Source of the DNA: CAZDOD01 sp964506935
Lineage (GTDB): Bacteria; Desulfobacterota; Zymogenia; Zymogenales; Zymogenaceae
Length of the DNA: 7,478 bases
Reading direction: 5' to 3'
NCBI GenBank assembly: GCA_964506935.1
Contig: CAZDOD010000146.1
Coordinates: 1 to 7,478, forward strand
Shown: piece by piece, positions 1-6,183 of the stretch
How positions within the stretch are numbered: position 1 is the stretch's first letter
Layout of the letters: every line of letters begins with the position of its first letter
The notes under the pieces: generated by a model
The model's input: only the letters and a program-made list of their open reading frames with translations
Told to the model about the DNA's origin: nothing
The model's database searches: none
Translations under genes and position numbers: made by a program

Positions 1-59
1 ATTCGAACTCGCGACCCCCGCCTTGGCAAGGCGATGCTCTACCGCTGAGCTATTCCCGC
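1..59 (-). tRNA. tRNA-Gly (anticodon GCC), 3' end cut by the window edge
   Basis: Read on the minus strand this folds as a tRNA. It has a 7-nt acceptor strand GCGGGAA, then TA, a D arm GCTC/GAGC with loop AGCGGTA, and an anticodon stem TCGCC/GGCGG around the loop TTGCCAA. A five-base variable loop, one T-stem strand GCGAG and the T loop TTCGAAT follow. Anticodon positions 34-36 are GCC, so it reads the glycine codon GGC (and GGU). The visible part is 59 nt and ends exactly after the T loop. The second T-stem strand, the 3' acceptor strand and any encoded CCA lie beyond the left edge. The sequence closely resembles the usual bacterial tRNA-Gly(GCC). Confidence 0.95.
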
Positions 60-70
60 AATAAACTATC

Positions 71-99
71 TTTTTATCACCAATACCCATTTTTGTCAA
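71..99 (-). promoter_or_regulatory. Probable sigma70-type promoter of the tRNA-Gly gene
   Basis: On the minus strand there is a perfect -35 box TTGACA (complement of 94-99). A 17-bp spacer and a -10-like TAAAAA (complement of 71-76, 4 of 6 matches to TATAAT) follow. The predicted start near position 64 leaves a 5' leader of about 5 nt before the tRNA, which begins at 59. Position, spacing and the consensus -35 box fit a stable-RNA promoter. The weak point is the -10 box. Confidence 0.6.
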
Positions 100-140
100 G
101 AACGAAGTCCACAAAAAACCGCCTTATTATCCTTTTTTTC

Positions 141-1166
141 TTAAAGCCCCCTCTCCAATTCTTTGATCTGGTATCTATACTCATTGTTTGTGGGATCCCT
201 CTTTAAGGCCTCATTGAAATAGTCGAGGGCGTCTTCGGTCTCTCCCATCCGATGATATATCCACCCAACAAGATAGAAATACTTCGGGTTCTCTTCGTCC
301 AATTTCAGGGCCTTCTCGGCGTATTTCAGGGCTTTCTTGAGGTCCTCGTCATCCTTGGAATAAAGTTTTCCCAATCCGTAATAAGCAAGGTCGTTTTCGT
401 CGTCGATCTCCATCGCCTTTTTAAAATGGGCCTCGGCCTTCTTATTATCACCGAAACGGTCGTAACAACTCCCGAGTCCGTAATGTGCATCAAATGAATA
501 GTCTTTTTCATCAATGAGCTTCTGATACTGTAGGATGGCCTTCTGTAACATCCCCGCCTTGGCATATAGGTTGGCGATGTAGAGTGCCACATCGGGGTCC
601 CAGCTGTTGCCAAGAATATATGCGCAGAGCTCAGCCTCGAATATCGCCCCATCCAGATCACCCTTCTCCTTTCGTACTTTTGAAAGATAGAGATGCGAGT
701 ATGGACGCCCATAGTCGAGCGAGATCGCCTTTAGAAGATGTTCTTCGGCGTCGTCGATATTCCCGAGATACCAGTTGGCCACACCGAGAGAAAAGTGGGT
801 CGAAGGATTTTTGTCATCAGCATTCAGAGATTCAAAAAGCACGACCACGGCGTCCTTATAATCTTCGGCCATGATACAGGCCCATGCGAGGTTGTTTAGT
901 ATAATGGGATTCCCGGGCGCGATCTTCAAAGCCTCTTTATATTTCTCCCTTGCCTTATCGTAATTTCCCTTATTGAAATACAATATGGCCTCGTTGTTTA
1001 AAGAATATGCGGGGTGCTCCACCCCGAGAACGAAATTTTCATATGCCTCCTTAAAACTTCTGCTGTCATCCTTTGTGACCAGATCATCGTCTTTAGCGGC
1101 ATATGTATAATCTGTGCCGACCACTATCGCGGCACATAAAAACAGAAATACGGCTACCTTTTTCAA
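141..1166 (-). CDS. Exported tetratricopeptide-repeat protein (eight TPRs)
   Basis: This 341-residue protein is almost entirely helical repeats. Residues 1-23 form a Sec-type signal peptide: Lys-Lys, then a hydrophobic core, ending in a T-Y-A/A cleavage site. Cys11 is not in a lipobox, so a lipoprotein is unlikely. About eight 34-residue TPR units follow (roughly 53-86, 87-120, 121-154, 155-188, 191-224, 225-258, 259-293, 294-327). They show the usual signs: Gly/Ala at position 8, Ala at 20 and Pro near the end of each unit. No catalytic domain is visible. TPR arrays act as protein-binding scaffolds, so a periplasmic role is likely, but the partner cannot be told from sequence. The start is TTG, chosen because GAGGTG lies 5 nt upstream and the signal peptide begins there. 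It is the last gene of the lysE-type/phosphohexomutase operon, 16 nt after the preceding stop. No clear terminator hairpin is seen between its stop and the tRNA-Gly gene. Confidence 0.9.
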   Translation of the reverse strand: MKKVAVFLFLCAAIVVGTDYTYAAKDDDLVTKDDSRSFKEAYENFVLGVEHPAYSLNNEAILYFNKGNYDKAREKYKEALKIAPGNPIILNNLAWACIMAEDYKDAVVVLFESLNADDKNPSTHFSLGVANWYLGNIDDAEEHLLKAISLDYGRPYSHLYLSKVRKEKGDLDGAIFEAELCAYILGNSWDPDVALYIANLYAKAGMLQKAILQYQKLIDEKDYSFDAHYGLGSCYDRFGDNKKAEAHFKKAMEIDDENDLAYYGLGKLYSKDDEDLKKALKYAEKALKLDEENPKYFYLVGWIYHRMGETEDALDYFNEALKRDPTNNEYRYQIKELERGL

Positions 1167-1171
1167 ATCAG

Positions 1172-1177
1172 CACCTC
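1172..1177 (-). promoter_or_regulatory. Shine-Dalgarno site fixing the TTG start of the TPR gene
   Basis: GAGGTG on the minus strand sits 5 nt before the TTG at 1164-1166 and in the 16-nt gap after the phosphohexomutase stop. It supports the non-ATG start, which is also the only one that gives a complete signal peptide. Confidence 0.7.
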
Positions 1178-1182
1178 GCTTT

Positions 1183-2604
1183 TCATTTTAAGATAAAATC
1201 CCTTGCGGATTTGATAATTCTATCGAGTTTTTCTTCGTCTTCGGCCTCGGCGTATATCCTCACAACCGGCTCCGTCCCCGACTTTCTCATCAGAATCCAC
1301 GAGCCGTCTTCCAATAGGAACTTGTTGCCATCGATTGTTATTTTGCCTTTTATCTTGATCCCGCCGAACTCGGACGGAGGTGAGTCCATCCTCTTCGGAA
1401 ATTCGTCCTCAAGCTTTTCGTCGAGCTTGAGGTTCACCCTTCGTGTTCTCAGCGTCCCGACCTTCTCGTATAGCGATTCCAATAGCCCCTTCAGGGTCTT
1501 ATTCTCATATGCCGCCATCTCAAGCGTCAACAAACAAGCGATGATCCCGTCCTTTTCGGGGACGTGTCCCGAGATTGAAAAGCCCGCGCTTTCCTCACCG
1601 CCCGCCGCGATCTTTTTTTCTGCTATATATTCGCCGATGTATTTAAATCCGACCGGTGTCTCATAGCACTTTACGCCATAGTGAGAGCAGACCGCATCAA
1701 CAAGATGTGTTGTGGCGACACTACGGGCGGCGCCACCGGAAAAACCCCGCCTCCCGATGAGATAATCGACGAGAAGGGCGATTATGTAATTCGGCTCGAT
1801 AAAGTCGCCGTCCGAGTCCAGTATACCGAAGCGGTCGGCGTCCCCATCGGTGGCAAGGCCCATCGATATATCATCATCACCCCTCACGATCTCTGAAAGT
1901 CCTTTGAGATTAACTTCCGATGGATCTGGGCTGTGTCCCCCGAAGTATGGATCGGAAGTATCGTTTATCGTCACGACATCTATTCCGTTGTCTTTCAATA
2001 TACGATCGAGATATCCGAAGCCGACTGAGAACATCGGATCGTATGCCACCCTCTTTACATTTTTTTTGATGACATCAAAATCCACCTTATCTTTAAGGCC
2101 AGCAAGATAATCCTCCGACAGATCGACATCCTCCCACAGCCCTTTTGACCTCGCCTCATCCTCACTGATTACATTGTATTGTCCGGAAAGGGTCAGCACG
2201 TTCGCCCGATCTTCTATCCACTTAGTCGTCTCGGGGAGTGCTGGCCCGCCCCACCTCGGAGAATATTTGACGCCGCTGTATTCAGCAGGGTTGTGACTTG
2301 CGGTAATGTTTATCGCCCCCGCCGTCTTCCTTTGGAGCACGGCATAGGAGATCGTTGGAGTCGGCGCTGTATTTTTAGAAAAAATTGCTTTTATGCCGTT
2401 TCCGGCGAGGATTCTTGCCGCATGTCGGGAGAAGGCATCGCCCAAAAAACGGCAGTCTCTCCCCAAGATTACACCCCCCTTTTCCTCCCCTTCCCTCTTG
2501 ATATAGTCAGAAATCGCCTGGACTACCGCCCCCACGTTGTAAAACGTGAAATCATCTGCGATAACACCACGCCATCCCGATGTGCCGAATTTTATCTGCG
2601 ACAT
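1183..2604 (-). CDS. Alpha-D-phosphohexomutase (phosphoglucomutase/phosphomannomutase family)
   Basis: This 473-residue enzyme is full length for the family (about 450-480). It should interconvert hexose 1- and 6-phosphates through a phosphoserine and a bound Mg2+, feeding glycogen, cell-wall or nucleotide-sugar synthesis in the cytoplasm. All four active-site signatures are present in order. They are the N-terminal GTSGWRG (7-13) with the phosphoserine loop TASHNP (Ser103 catalytic), the metal loop DGDADR (253-258), the sugar-specificity loop GGEESAG (335-341) and the phosphate-binding loop RKSGTEP (440-446). The GEESAG loop is closer to glucose-type mutases than to the GEMSG loop of PMM/PGM or the GEQSG type of GlmM. 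Substrate choice still cannot be settled by eye. The ATG lies 10 nt after the exporter stop, with a weak GGTG 5 nt upstream, so translational coupling is likely. It is the middle gene of the operon. Confidence 0.95.
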   Translation of the reverse strand: MSQIKFGTSGWRGVIADDFTFYNVGAVVQAISDYIKREGEEKGGVILGRDCRFLGDAFSRHAARILAGNGIKAIFSKNTAPTPTISYAVLQRKTAGAINITASHNPAEYSGVKYSPRWGGPALPETTKWIEDRANVLTLSGQYNVISEDEARSKGLWEDVDLSEDYLAGLKDKVDFDVIKKNVKRVAYDPMFSVGFGYLDRILKDNGIDVVTINDTSDPYFGGHSPDPSEVNLKGLSEIVRGDDDISMGLATDGDADRFGILDSDGDFIEPNYIIALLVDYLIGRRGFSGGAARSVATTHLVDAVCSHYGVKCYETPVGFKYIGEYIAEKKIAAGGEESAGFSISGHVPEKDGIIACLLTLEMAAYENKTLKGLLESLYEKVGTLRTRRVNLKLDEKLEDEFPKRMDSPPSEFGGIKIKGKITIDGNKFLLEDGSWILMRKSGTEPVVRIYAEAEDEEKLDRIIKSARDFILK

Positions 2605-2614
2605 AGAAACACCA

Positions 2615-3286
2615 TCAGATTTTCAAAAGATAGTCAAAACCGGATTTAAAGAAATAGAATGAAAAACCCAACATAAAAAGGCCACAGACCGCCACGATCC
2701 CCCTGTATATTTTATCTGTGAAGAACTTCGTCCCGAAACTGACCGAAGTCGACACAATTGAATACCAGATGAAGTCAGCGAGTATATGTCCAATAAAAAA
2801 GGTAATGACTCCCAGAACGCCGAACTTTATCGACATAAAAATATAAGCAAGGCCTATCGTGAGCCACCATATCGTCCAGTAGGGATTCGAAATGCTCACG
2901 ACGACCCCGGCGAGTATCGGGTTTTTTAGTATCGACGAGAACTTACCATTTTGAGTCTTCTCTATATCCCGCGCAAGAGACAGGGATTTTATCCCCCTTA
3001 CCATCCCGAATCCCATCCACAGGAGGACGAAGCTCCCGAAAAAAGCTATCACGGAAAGGATCTCGGCCTTCATCAAAAGGTCTCCCAATCCCCAAAGGAT
3101 GAGGACGATAAATAGGAGCTCGAGGATCCCGTGGCCTACGATCAAGAGTGGCCCTATCCACGCCCCCCTCTTTGCGCTCTCCGATATGGTCACGGTAAGG
3201 AGGGGTCCAGGCATCAGCGCTCCCGATAGTGCCACGATAAATGATGTCGCAAATATCCCTGCCAATATCCCAAAAAGTTCCAGCAT
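2615..3286 (-). CDS. LysE/RhtB-family membrane exporter
   Basis: This 223-residue protein is nearly all membrane and matches the LysE superfamily in length. Six probable transmembrane segments lie at about 5-25, 42-66, 75-97, 122-150, 155-178 and 196-213. The family hallmark MPGP (25-28) ends the first helix and is followed by a charged SESAKRG stretch. NPYWTIWW (134-141) matches the conserved Asn-Pro of the fourth segment. Relatives export amino acids or similar small metabolites by proton exchange. The substrate here is unknown, and no adjacent regulator of LysG type is present to hint at it. The ATG at 3286 is forced, because an in-frame TAG lies two codons upstream. No Shine-Dalgarno site precedes it, which fits the leaderless mRNA predicted from the promoter 8 nt away. 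It is the first gene of the operon with the phosphohexomutase and TPR protein. Confidence 0.88.
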   Translation of the reverse strand: MLELFGILAGIFATSFIVALSGALMPGPLLTVTISESAKRGAWIGPLLIVGHGILELLFIVLILWGLGDLLMKAEILSVIAFFGSFVLLWMGFGMVRGIKSLSLARDIEKTQNGKFSSILKNPILAGVVVSISNPYWTIWWLTIGLAYIFMSIKFGVLGVITFFIGHILADFIWYSIVSTSVSFGTKFFTDKIYRGIVAVCGLFMLGFSFYFFKSGFDYLLKI

Positions 3287-3294
3287 AGTCTAAC

Positions 3295-3324
3295 AATATA
3301 TCATTGACTTTATTACATCGTCAA
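3295..3324 (-). promoter_or_regulatory. Promoter of the exporter-phosphohexomutase-TPR operon
   Basis: The minus strand shows a -35 box TTGACG (complement of 3319-3324, 5/6), an 18-bp spacer and a -10 box TATATT (complement of 3295-3300, 5/6). TGA stands directly upstream of the -10 box, giving an extended -10 (TGn). Only 8 nt separate the -10 box from the ATG at 3286, so transcription should begin at or within a few bases of the start codon. Confidence 0.7.
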
Positions 3325-3337
3325 GACATAAAAAGCT

Positions 3338-3367
3338 TTGACAATTCAATCCTCGGTATGTTAGCAT
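3338..3367 (+). promoter_or_regulatory. Promoter of the Nudix-tldD-BKACE operon
   Basis: A perfect -35 TTGACA (3338-3343), an 18-bp spacer and TAGCAT (3362-3367, 4/6 to the -10 consensus) stand 8 nt before the ATG at 3376. The transcript would start at or next to that ATG. The -35 box lies back to back with that of the divergent operon, 13 bp apart. The weaker -10 box lowers confidence. Confidence 0.5.
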
Positions 3368-3375
3368 TTTTTTCT

Positions 3376-3786
3376 ATGGATAAAGGGCACAAAGAAAGGC
3401 GAAATCCCTACCCCACCGTCGATATAATTATTGAAATCGAGGGTGGGATAATTCTAATCGAACGTAAAAATCCGCCCCTTGGCTGGGCACTGCCGGGCGG
3501 ATTTGTCGACTGGGGGGAGTCACTCGAAGATGCGGCACTACGCGAAGCGAGAGAAGAGACATCCCTCGGTGTAAGACTTGCACGGCAATTCCATTCATAC
3601 TCCGATCCCAAGAGGGATCCGAGACACCATACGATAACCACGGTATTTATCGCGACCGCGTACGGTCGGCCGAAGGCAAGGGACGATGCGAAAAACCTCG
3701 GTGTCTTTAAAAAAGACAACCTCCCGTCTCCGATTGCCTTTGACCACGCCGATATCATAAACGACTACTTTTCAGGGAAATATTGA
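3376..3786 (+). CDS. Nudix hydrolase, ADP-ribose pyrophosphatase-like
   Basis: This 136-residue cytoplasmic enzyme probably hydrolyses ADP-ribose or a related nucleoside diphosphate derivative to AMP plus a phosphate ester. The N-terminus NPYPTVDIII and WALPGGFVDWGE match the small ADPRase branch. The Nudix box (GX5EX7REUXEEXGU) runs from Gly42 to Leu64 with Glu48, Arg56, Glu57, Glu60 and Glu61 all present. Ser63 takes the place of the usual box glycine. SDPKRDPRHHT (76-86) after the box is typical of ADPRases. I chose ATG 3376 over an in-frame TTG (3304) or ATG (3358). The family normally begins about ten residues before the NPxPTVD motif, the longer starts add unconserved residues, and the upstream DNA carries promoter boxes. 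There is no Shine-Dalgarno site, in line with a leaderless transcript. The stop is 4 nt before tldD, so the two are co-transcribed. Confidence 0.9.
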   Translation: MDKGHKERRNPYPTVDIIIEIEGGIILIERKNPPLGWALPGGFVDWGESLEDAALREAREETSLGVRLARQFHSYSDPKRDPRHHTITTVFIATAYGRPKARDDAKNLGVFKKDNLPSPIAFDHADIINDYFSGKY

Positions 3787-3790
3787 CAAT

Positions 3791-5194
3791 ATGAAGACTA
3801 TCGAAGAGATCGATCACGCCAAGGTTTTAAAATCCCTCATGTCGAACGGCGGGGAATATGCCGACCTCTACTATGAGAAAAGCTTGTCGACTTCTATCAT
3901 ATGTGATGACAACAAGATCGAGAAGGTCATCTCAGGAATCGACGCCGGAGTCGGCCTGAGGTTGATAAAGAATCTCAAGACCGCCTATGCCTACACAAAC
4001 GAGATATCCGAAGCCTCCCTTATCAAACTAGCGACCGAGCTTTCGGGGGCCTTTTCTTCGAAAGAGTCGAAATTAGACCTTAACGATATATCAATAAATG
4101 CCATAAATCCCAAGGTCTTTTTCCCAATTGAAATAGACCCCATAAAAATAGACATCGCAAAAAAGATCGATGCCGTCACCAGCGCGAACGACGCCGCGAG
4201 GGGTGAGAAAAACATCCGTCAGGTCAAAGTGATCTACAGGGATTCAAAAAAGAACGTCTTTATAGCGAACCTTTTCGGAAAATCGATCTCTCTGACCGAG
4301 GAGACAAGGACGCAGACCGTCTTTATCGTTCACGTCGTTTCCGTAAAGGGGGAAATCATTCAGACCGGCTATGAGCCTGTGGGGGGGACGGTGGGCTTCG
4401 AGCTATTCAAAGAGCGGACTCCGATGGATGTGGCGAGGGCCGCATGCACGAGAGCGAATCTGATGCTCGATGCCAAAAGGGCCCCCGGAGGGACGATGAC
4501 CGTCATCCTCGCGTCCGAATCAGGCGGGACGATGATCCACGAGGCCGTTGGTCACGGGCTCGAGGCCGACCTCACCGGGAAAAACCTCTCGGTCTATTCG
4601 GAAAAGATCGGAGAGAAGGTGGCTTCAGAACTCGTAACCGTCATAGACGACTCAACGATACCAACCAGAAGGGGCTCCTTTATATTCGACGATGAGGGGA
4701 CCCCCTCCCAAAAGACGGTTCTGGTCGATGGCGGGGTGCTCAAAAACTTCATGTACGACAGACTTTCTTCTATAAGGGACGGGGGGAAATCCACGGGAAA
4801 CGGGCGGAGGGAGTCTTACCGCTCAAAGCCGATACCAAGGATGACAAACACCATGATTGCGCCGGGCAAGACCGACCCGAAACAGATCATCGCCTCGGTC
4901 GACAGGGGGCTCTTGGTCAAGAAAATGGGCGGGGGGCAGGTTAACACGATAAACGGCCAGTTCGTCTTCGAGGTGAGCGAAGGTTATATTATCGAAAACG
5001 GGGTTGTAAAGGAGCCTGTACGTGGTGCAATCCTCACGGGTAACGGCCCCGATGTCTTAGAGGATATAGATATGGTCGGAGATGACCTCGGTTTCGCCAT
5101 CGGGACCTGCGGAAAAGACGGACAGGGTGTCCCCGTCGCCGACGCCCAGCCGACACTCCGCATCCCGAATATAACGGTTGGAGGAAAGGTATAA
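3791..5194 (+). CDS. tldD: TldD-type zinc metalloprotease (peptidase family U62)
   Basis: This 467-residue protein is of normal TldD length. TldD is the catalytic half of the TldD/TldE heterodimer, which degrades unfolded peptides and matures some ribosomally made peptides such as microcin B17. The zinc site is complete: HEAVGH (His250, Glu251, His255) gives the HExxxH motif, and Cys440 in GTCGKDGQG is in the position of the third ligand. This distinguishes it from TldE/PmbA, which lacks the motif. The C-terminal QPTLRIPNITVGG is also characteristic. The ATG lies 4 nt after the Nudix stop. AGGGA at 3774-3778 is 12 nt away, rather far, so coupling to the upstream gene is likely. No tldE and no recognisable small peptide precursor gene occur in the window, so the partner must be encoded elsewhere. 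The BKACE gene follows after 20 nt. Confidence 0.95.
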   Translation: MKTIEEIDHAKVLKSLMSNGGEYADLYYEKSLSTSIICDDNKIEKVISGIDAGVGLRLIKNLKTAYAYTNEISEASLIKLATELSGAFSSKESKLDLNDISINAINPKVFFPIEIDPIKIDIAKKIDAVTSANDAARGEKNIRQVKVIYRDSKKNVFIANLFGKSISLTEETRTQTVFIVHVVSVKGEIIQTGYEPVGGTVGFELFKERTPMDVARAACTRANLMLDAKRAPGGTMTVILASESGGTMIHEAVGHGLEADLTGKNLSVYSEKIGEKVASELVTVIDDSTIPTRRGSFIFDDEGTPSQKTVLVDGGVLKNFMYDRLSSIRDGGKSTGNGRRESYRSKPIPRMTNTMIAPGKTDPKQIIASVDRGLLVKKMGGGQVNTINGQFVFEVSEGYIIENGVVKEPVRGAILTGNGPDVLEDIDMVGDDLGFAIGTCGKDGQGVPVADAQPTLRIPNITVGGKV

Positions 5195-5214
5195 AACTGA
5201 AAGGATTTTGAAAA

Positions 5215-6093
5215 ATGAAAGTTGATGTAATATCGGAAAAAAAGGTAATAATCACCGCCGCCATCACAGGCGGGATACACGGAAAGTGGGCAAATCCGAA
5301 CATCCCCGAACAGCCCGACGAACAGGCCCAGGCCGCACTCGACTGCTATAATGCGGGCGCCGCCGTCCTCCACCTCCACGTCAGGGGAGCGGACGGCTGG
5401 AACACACCAGATATAGAAATCTACAACAGGGCCATGACACTGATCGGGGAAAAGTGCCCGATCATCCGTCAGATCGGAAACGGAATCGGTGCCTACATAG
5501 ATAAAGACGGAAGCGTCAAGGTCGCAACCCTCGATGAGCGTTTGAACCTCTTAAACATCCGACCCCAGGCCGAGATGCACACGGTAAACGCCGGCACATT
5601 CGAGTTCAGGACTAAATACGGCTCTTCAACCTTTCAAAATCCCCTCGATTTCAACGAGAAATATGTGACCGGCTGTCTCGAACAGAAAATAGGGATAGAG
5701 ATTGAAGTCTACGATATCAGCCACATTGCGAACGTCTTGGAGCTTGTAGACAAAGGGATATTGACCCCACCCCTCCACTTCAGCTTAGTCATGGGCATTG
5801 GTGGGGGGATCCCCGCAGATCCGAGGCACCTAATTACACTAATCTCCGAGATACCGGAGGGATCAACGTGGCAGGTGGTCACTATCGGGAGGTATCAGCT
5901 CAAGATGACCATCATCGGCATGGCACTGGGGGGCAACATCCGAACCGGCATGGAGGATAATATCTATTACACAAAGGGTGTCTTGGCCGAGAGCAACGCC
6001 CAGCTGGTCGAGAGGATGGCCAGGATTGCGCGCGAGATGGGAAGAGAGCCCGCAACGGTCGAAGAGGCAAAGGAGATACTCCACCTGAAATAG
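5215..6093 (+). CDS. Beta-keto acid cleavage enzyme (BKACE, DUF849 family)
   Basis: This 292-residue protein matches the DUF849 family, typically 270-310 residues. Characterised members condense a beta-keto acid with acetyl-CoA to give acetoacetate and a new acyl-CoA; Kce of lysine fermentation is the founding case. The Zn-binding HLHVR (His53, His55, Arg57) sits at the end of the second strand of the TIM barrel. GIGGGIP (194-200), IGRYQLKM (224-231) and the late NIRTGMEDN (241-249; Arg243, Glu247, Asp248) correspond to conserved active-site blocks. One block departs from type: the usual (S/T)-G-G loop before the LxxxRPE-like segment reads QIGNGIGAYID (86-96), and the usual NxGS reads NAGT (125-128). 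The substrate may therefore differ from that of known members and is not predicted. AAGGA (5201-5205) lies 9 nt before the ATG. It is the last gene of the operon, closed by a terminator. No other lysine-fermentation gene is nearby. Confidence 0.9.
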   Translation: MKVDVISEKKVIITAAITGGIHGKWANPNIPEQPDEQAQAALDCYNAGAAVLHLHVRGADGWNTPDIEIYNRAMTLIGEKCPIIRQIGNGIGAYIDKDGSVKVATLDERLNLLNIRPQAEMHTVNAGTFEFRTKYGSSTFQNPLDFNEKYVTGCLEQKIGIEIEVYDISHIANVLELVDKGILTPPLHFSLVMGIGGGIPADPRHLITLISEIPEGSTWQVVTIGRYQLKMTIIGMALGGNIRTGMEDNIYYTKGVLAESNAQLVERMARIAREMGREPATVEEAKEILHLK

Positions 6094-6113
6094 AAAAAAT
6101 CCGATCATAAAAG

Positions 6114-6152
6114 AACACCCTTCCATATAATATTTGGGAGGGTGTTTTTTTT
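6114..6152 (+). terminator. Intrinsic terminator after the BKACE gene, possibly bidirectional
   Basis: An 11-bp stem (6114-6124 with 6136-6146, one T-G wobble) encloses an 11-nt AT-rich loop and runs into eight T residues (6145-6152). On the minus strand the wobble becomes a mismatch, but a T-rich TTCTTTT follows. It may therefore also stop transcripts arriving from the converging acyl-CoA synthetase gene. Confidence 0.9.
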
Positions 6153-6159
6153 AAACCTA

Positions 6160-6180
6160 CCTCTTTTTACAAAGAAGAGG
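6160..6180 (-). other. Short hairpin just downstream of the acyl-CoA synthetase stop
   Basis: A 9-bp inverted repeat (6160-6168 with 6172-6180, one wobble on the plus-strand reading) has a 3-nt loop. It starts 3 nt past the minus-strand stop codon. No T-run follows on that strand, so by itself it is not a classical terminator. It could protect the 3' end or act together with the neighbouring terminator. Confidence 0.4.
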
Positions 6181-6183
6181 GAT

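Noticed and set aside
1..59. tRNA as an integration (att) site of a mobile element
   Set aside because: No integrase, direct repeat of the tRNA end or mobile gene is present in the window, and the tRNA 3' end, where such sites usually lie, is off the edge.
1103..1666. Plus-strand open frame of 187 codons opposite the phosphohexomutase and TPR genes
   Set aside because: It is Ser/Leu-rich antisense sequence with no motif or ribosome site. It lies mostly opposite an enzyme whose active-site motifs are all intact.
3320..3342. GTCAA-N13-TTGAC inverted repeat as a regulator operator
   Set aside because: The two arms are simply the facing -35 boxes of the divergent promoters. Symmetry does not extend far enough to argue for a separate binding site.
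3304..3375. Longer N-terminus for the Nudix protein from the TTG at 3304 or the ATG at 3358
   Set aside because: The extra residues match nothing in the family, and the stretch overlaps good promoter boxes. The ATG at 3376 gives the usual family N-terminus.
3791..6093. A RiPP biosynthesis locus built around TldD
   Set aside because: There is no precursor peptide gene, no TldE and no modifying enzyme nearby. The gaps are too short to hide one, and the neighbours are ordinary metabolic genes.
5215..6093. Part of a lysine fermentation (kce-kdd-kal-kam) cluster
   Set aside because: None of the other pathway genes is present, and the active-site loop differs from Kce.
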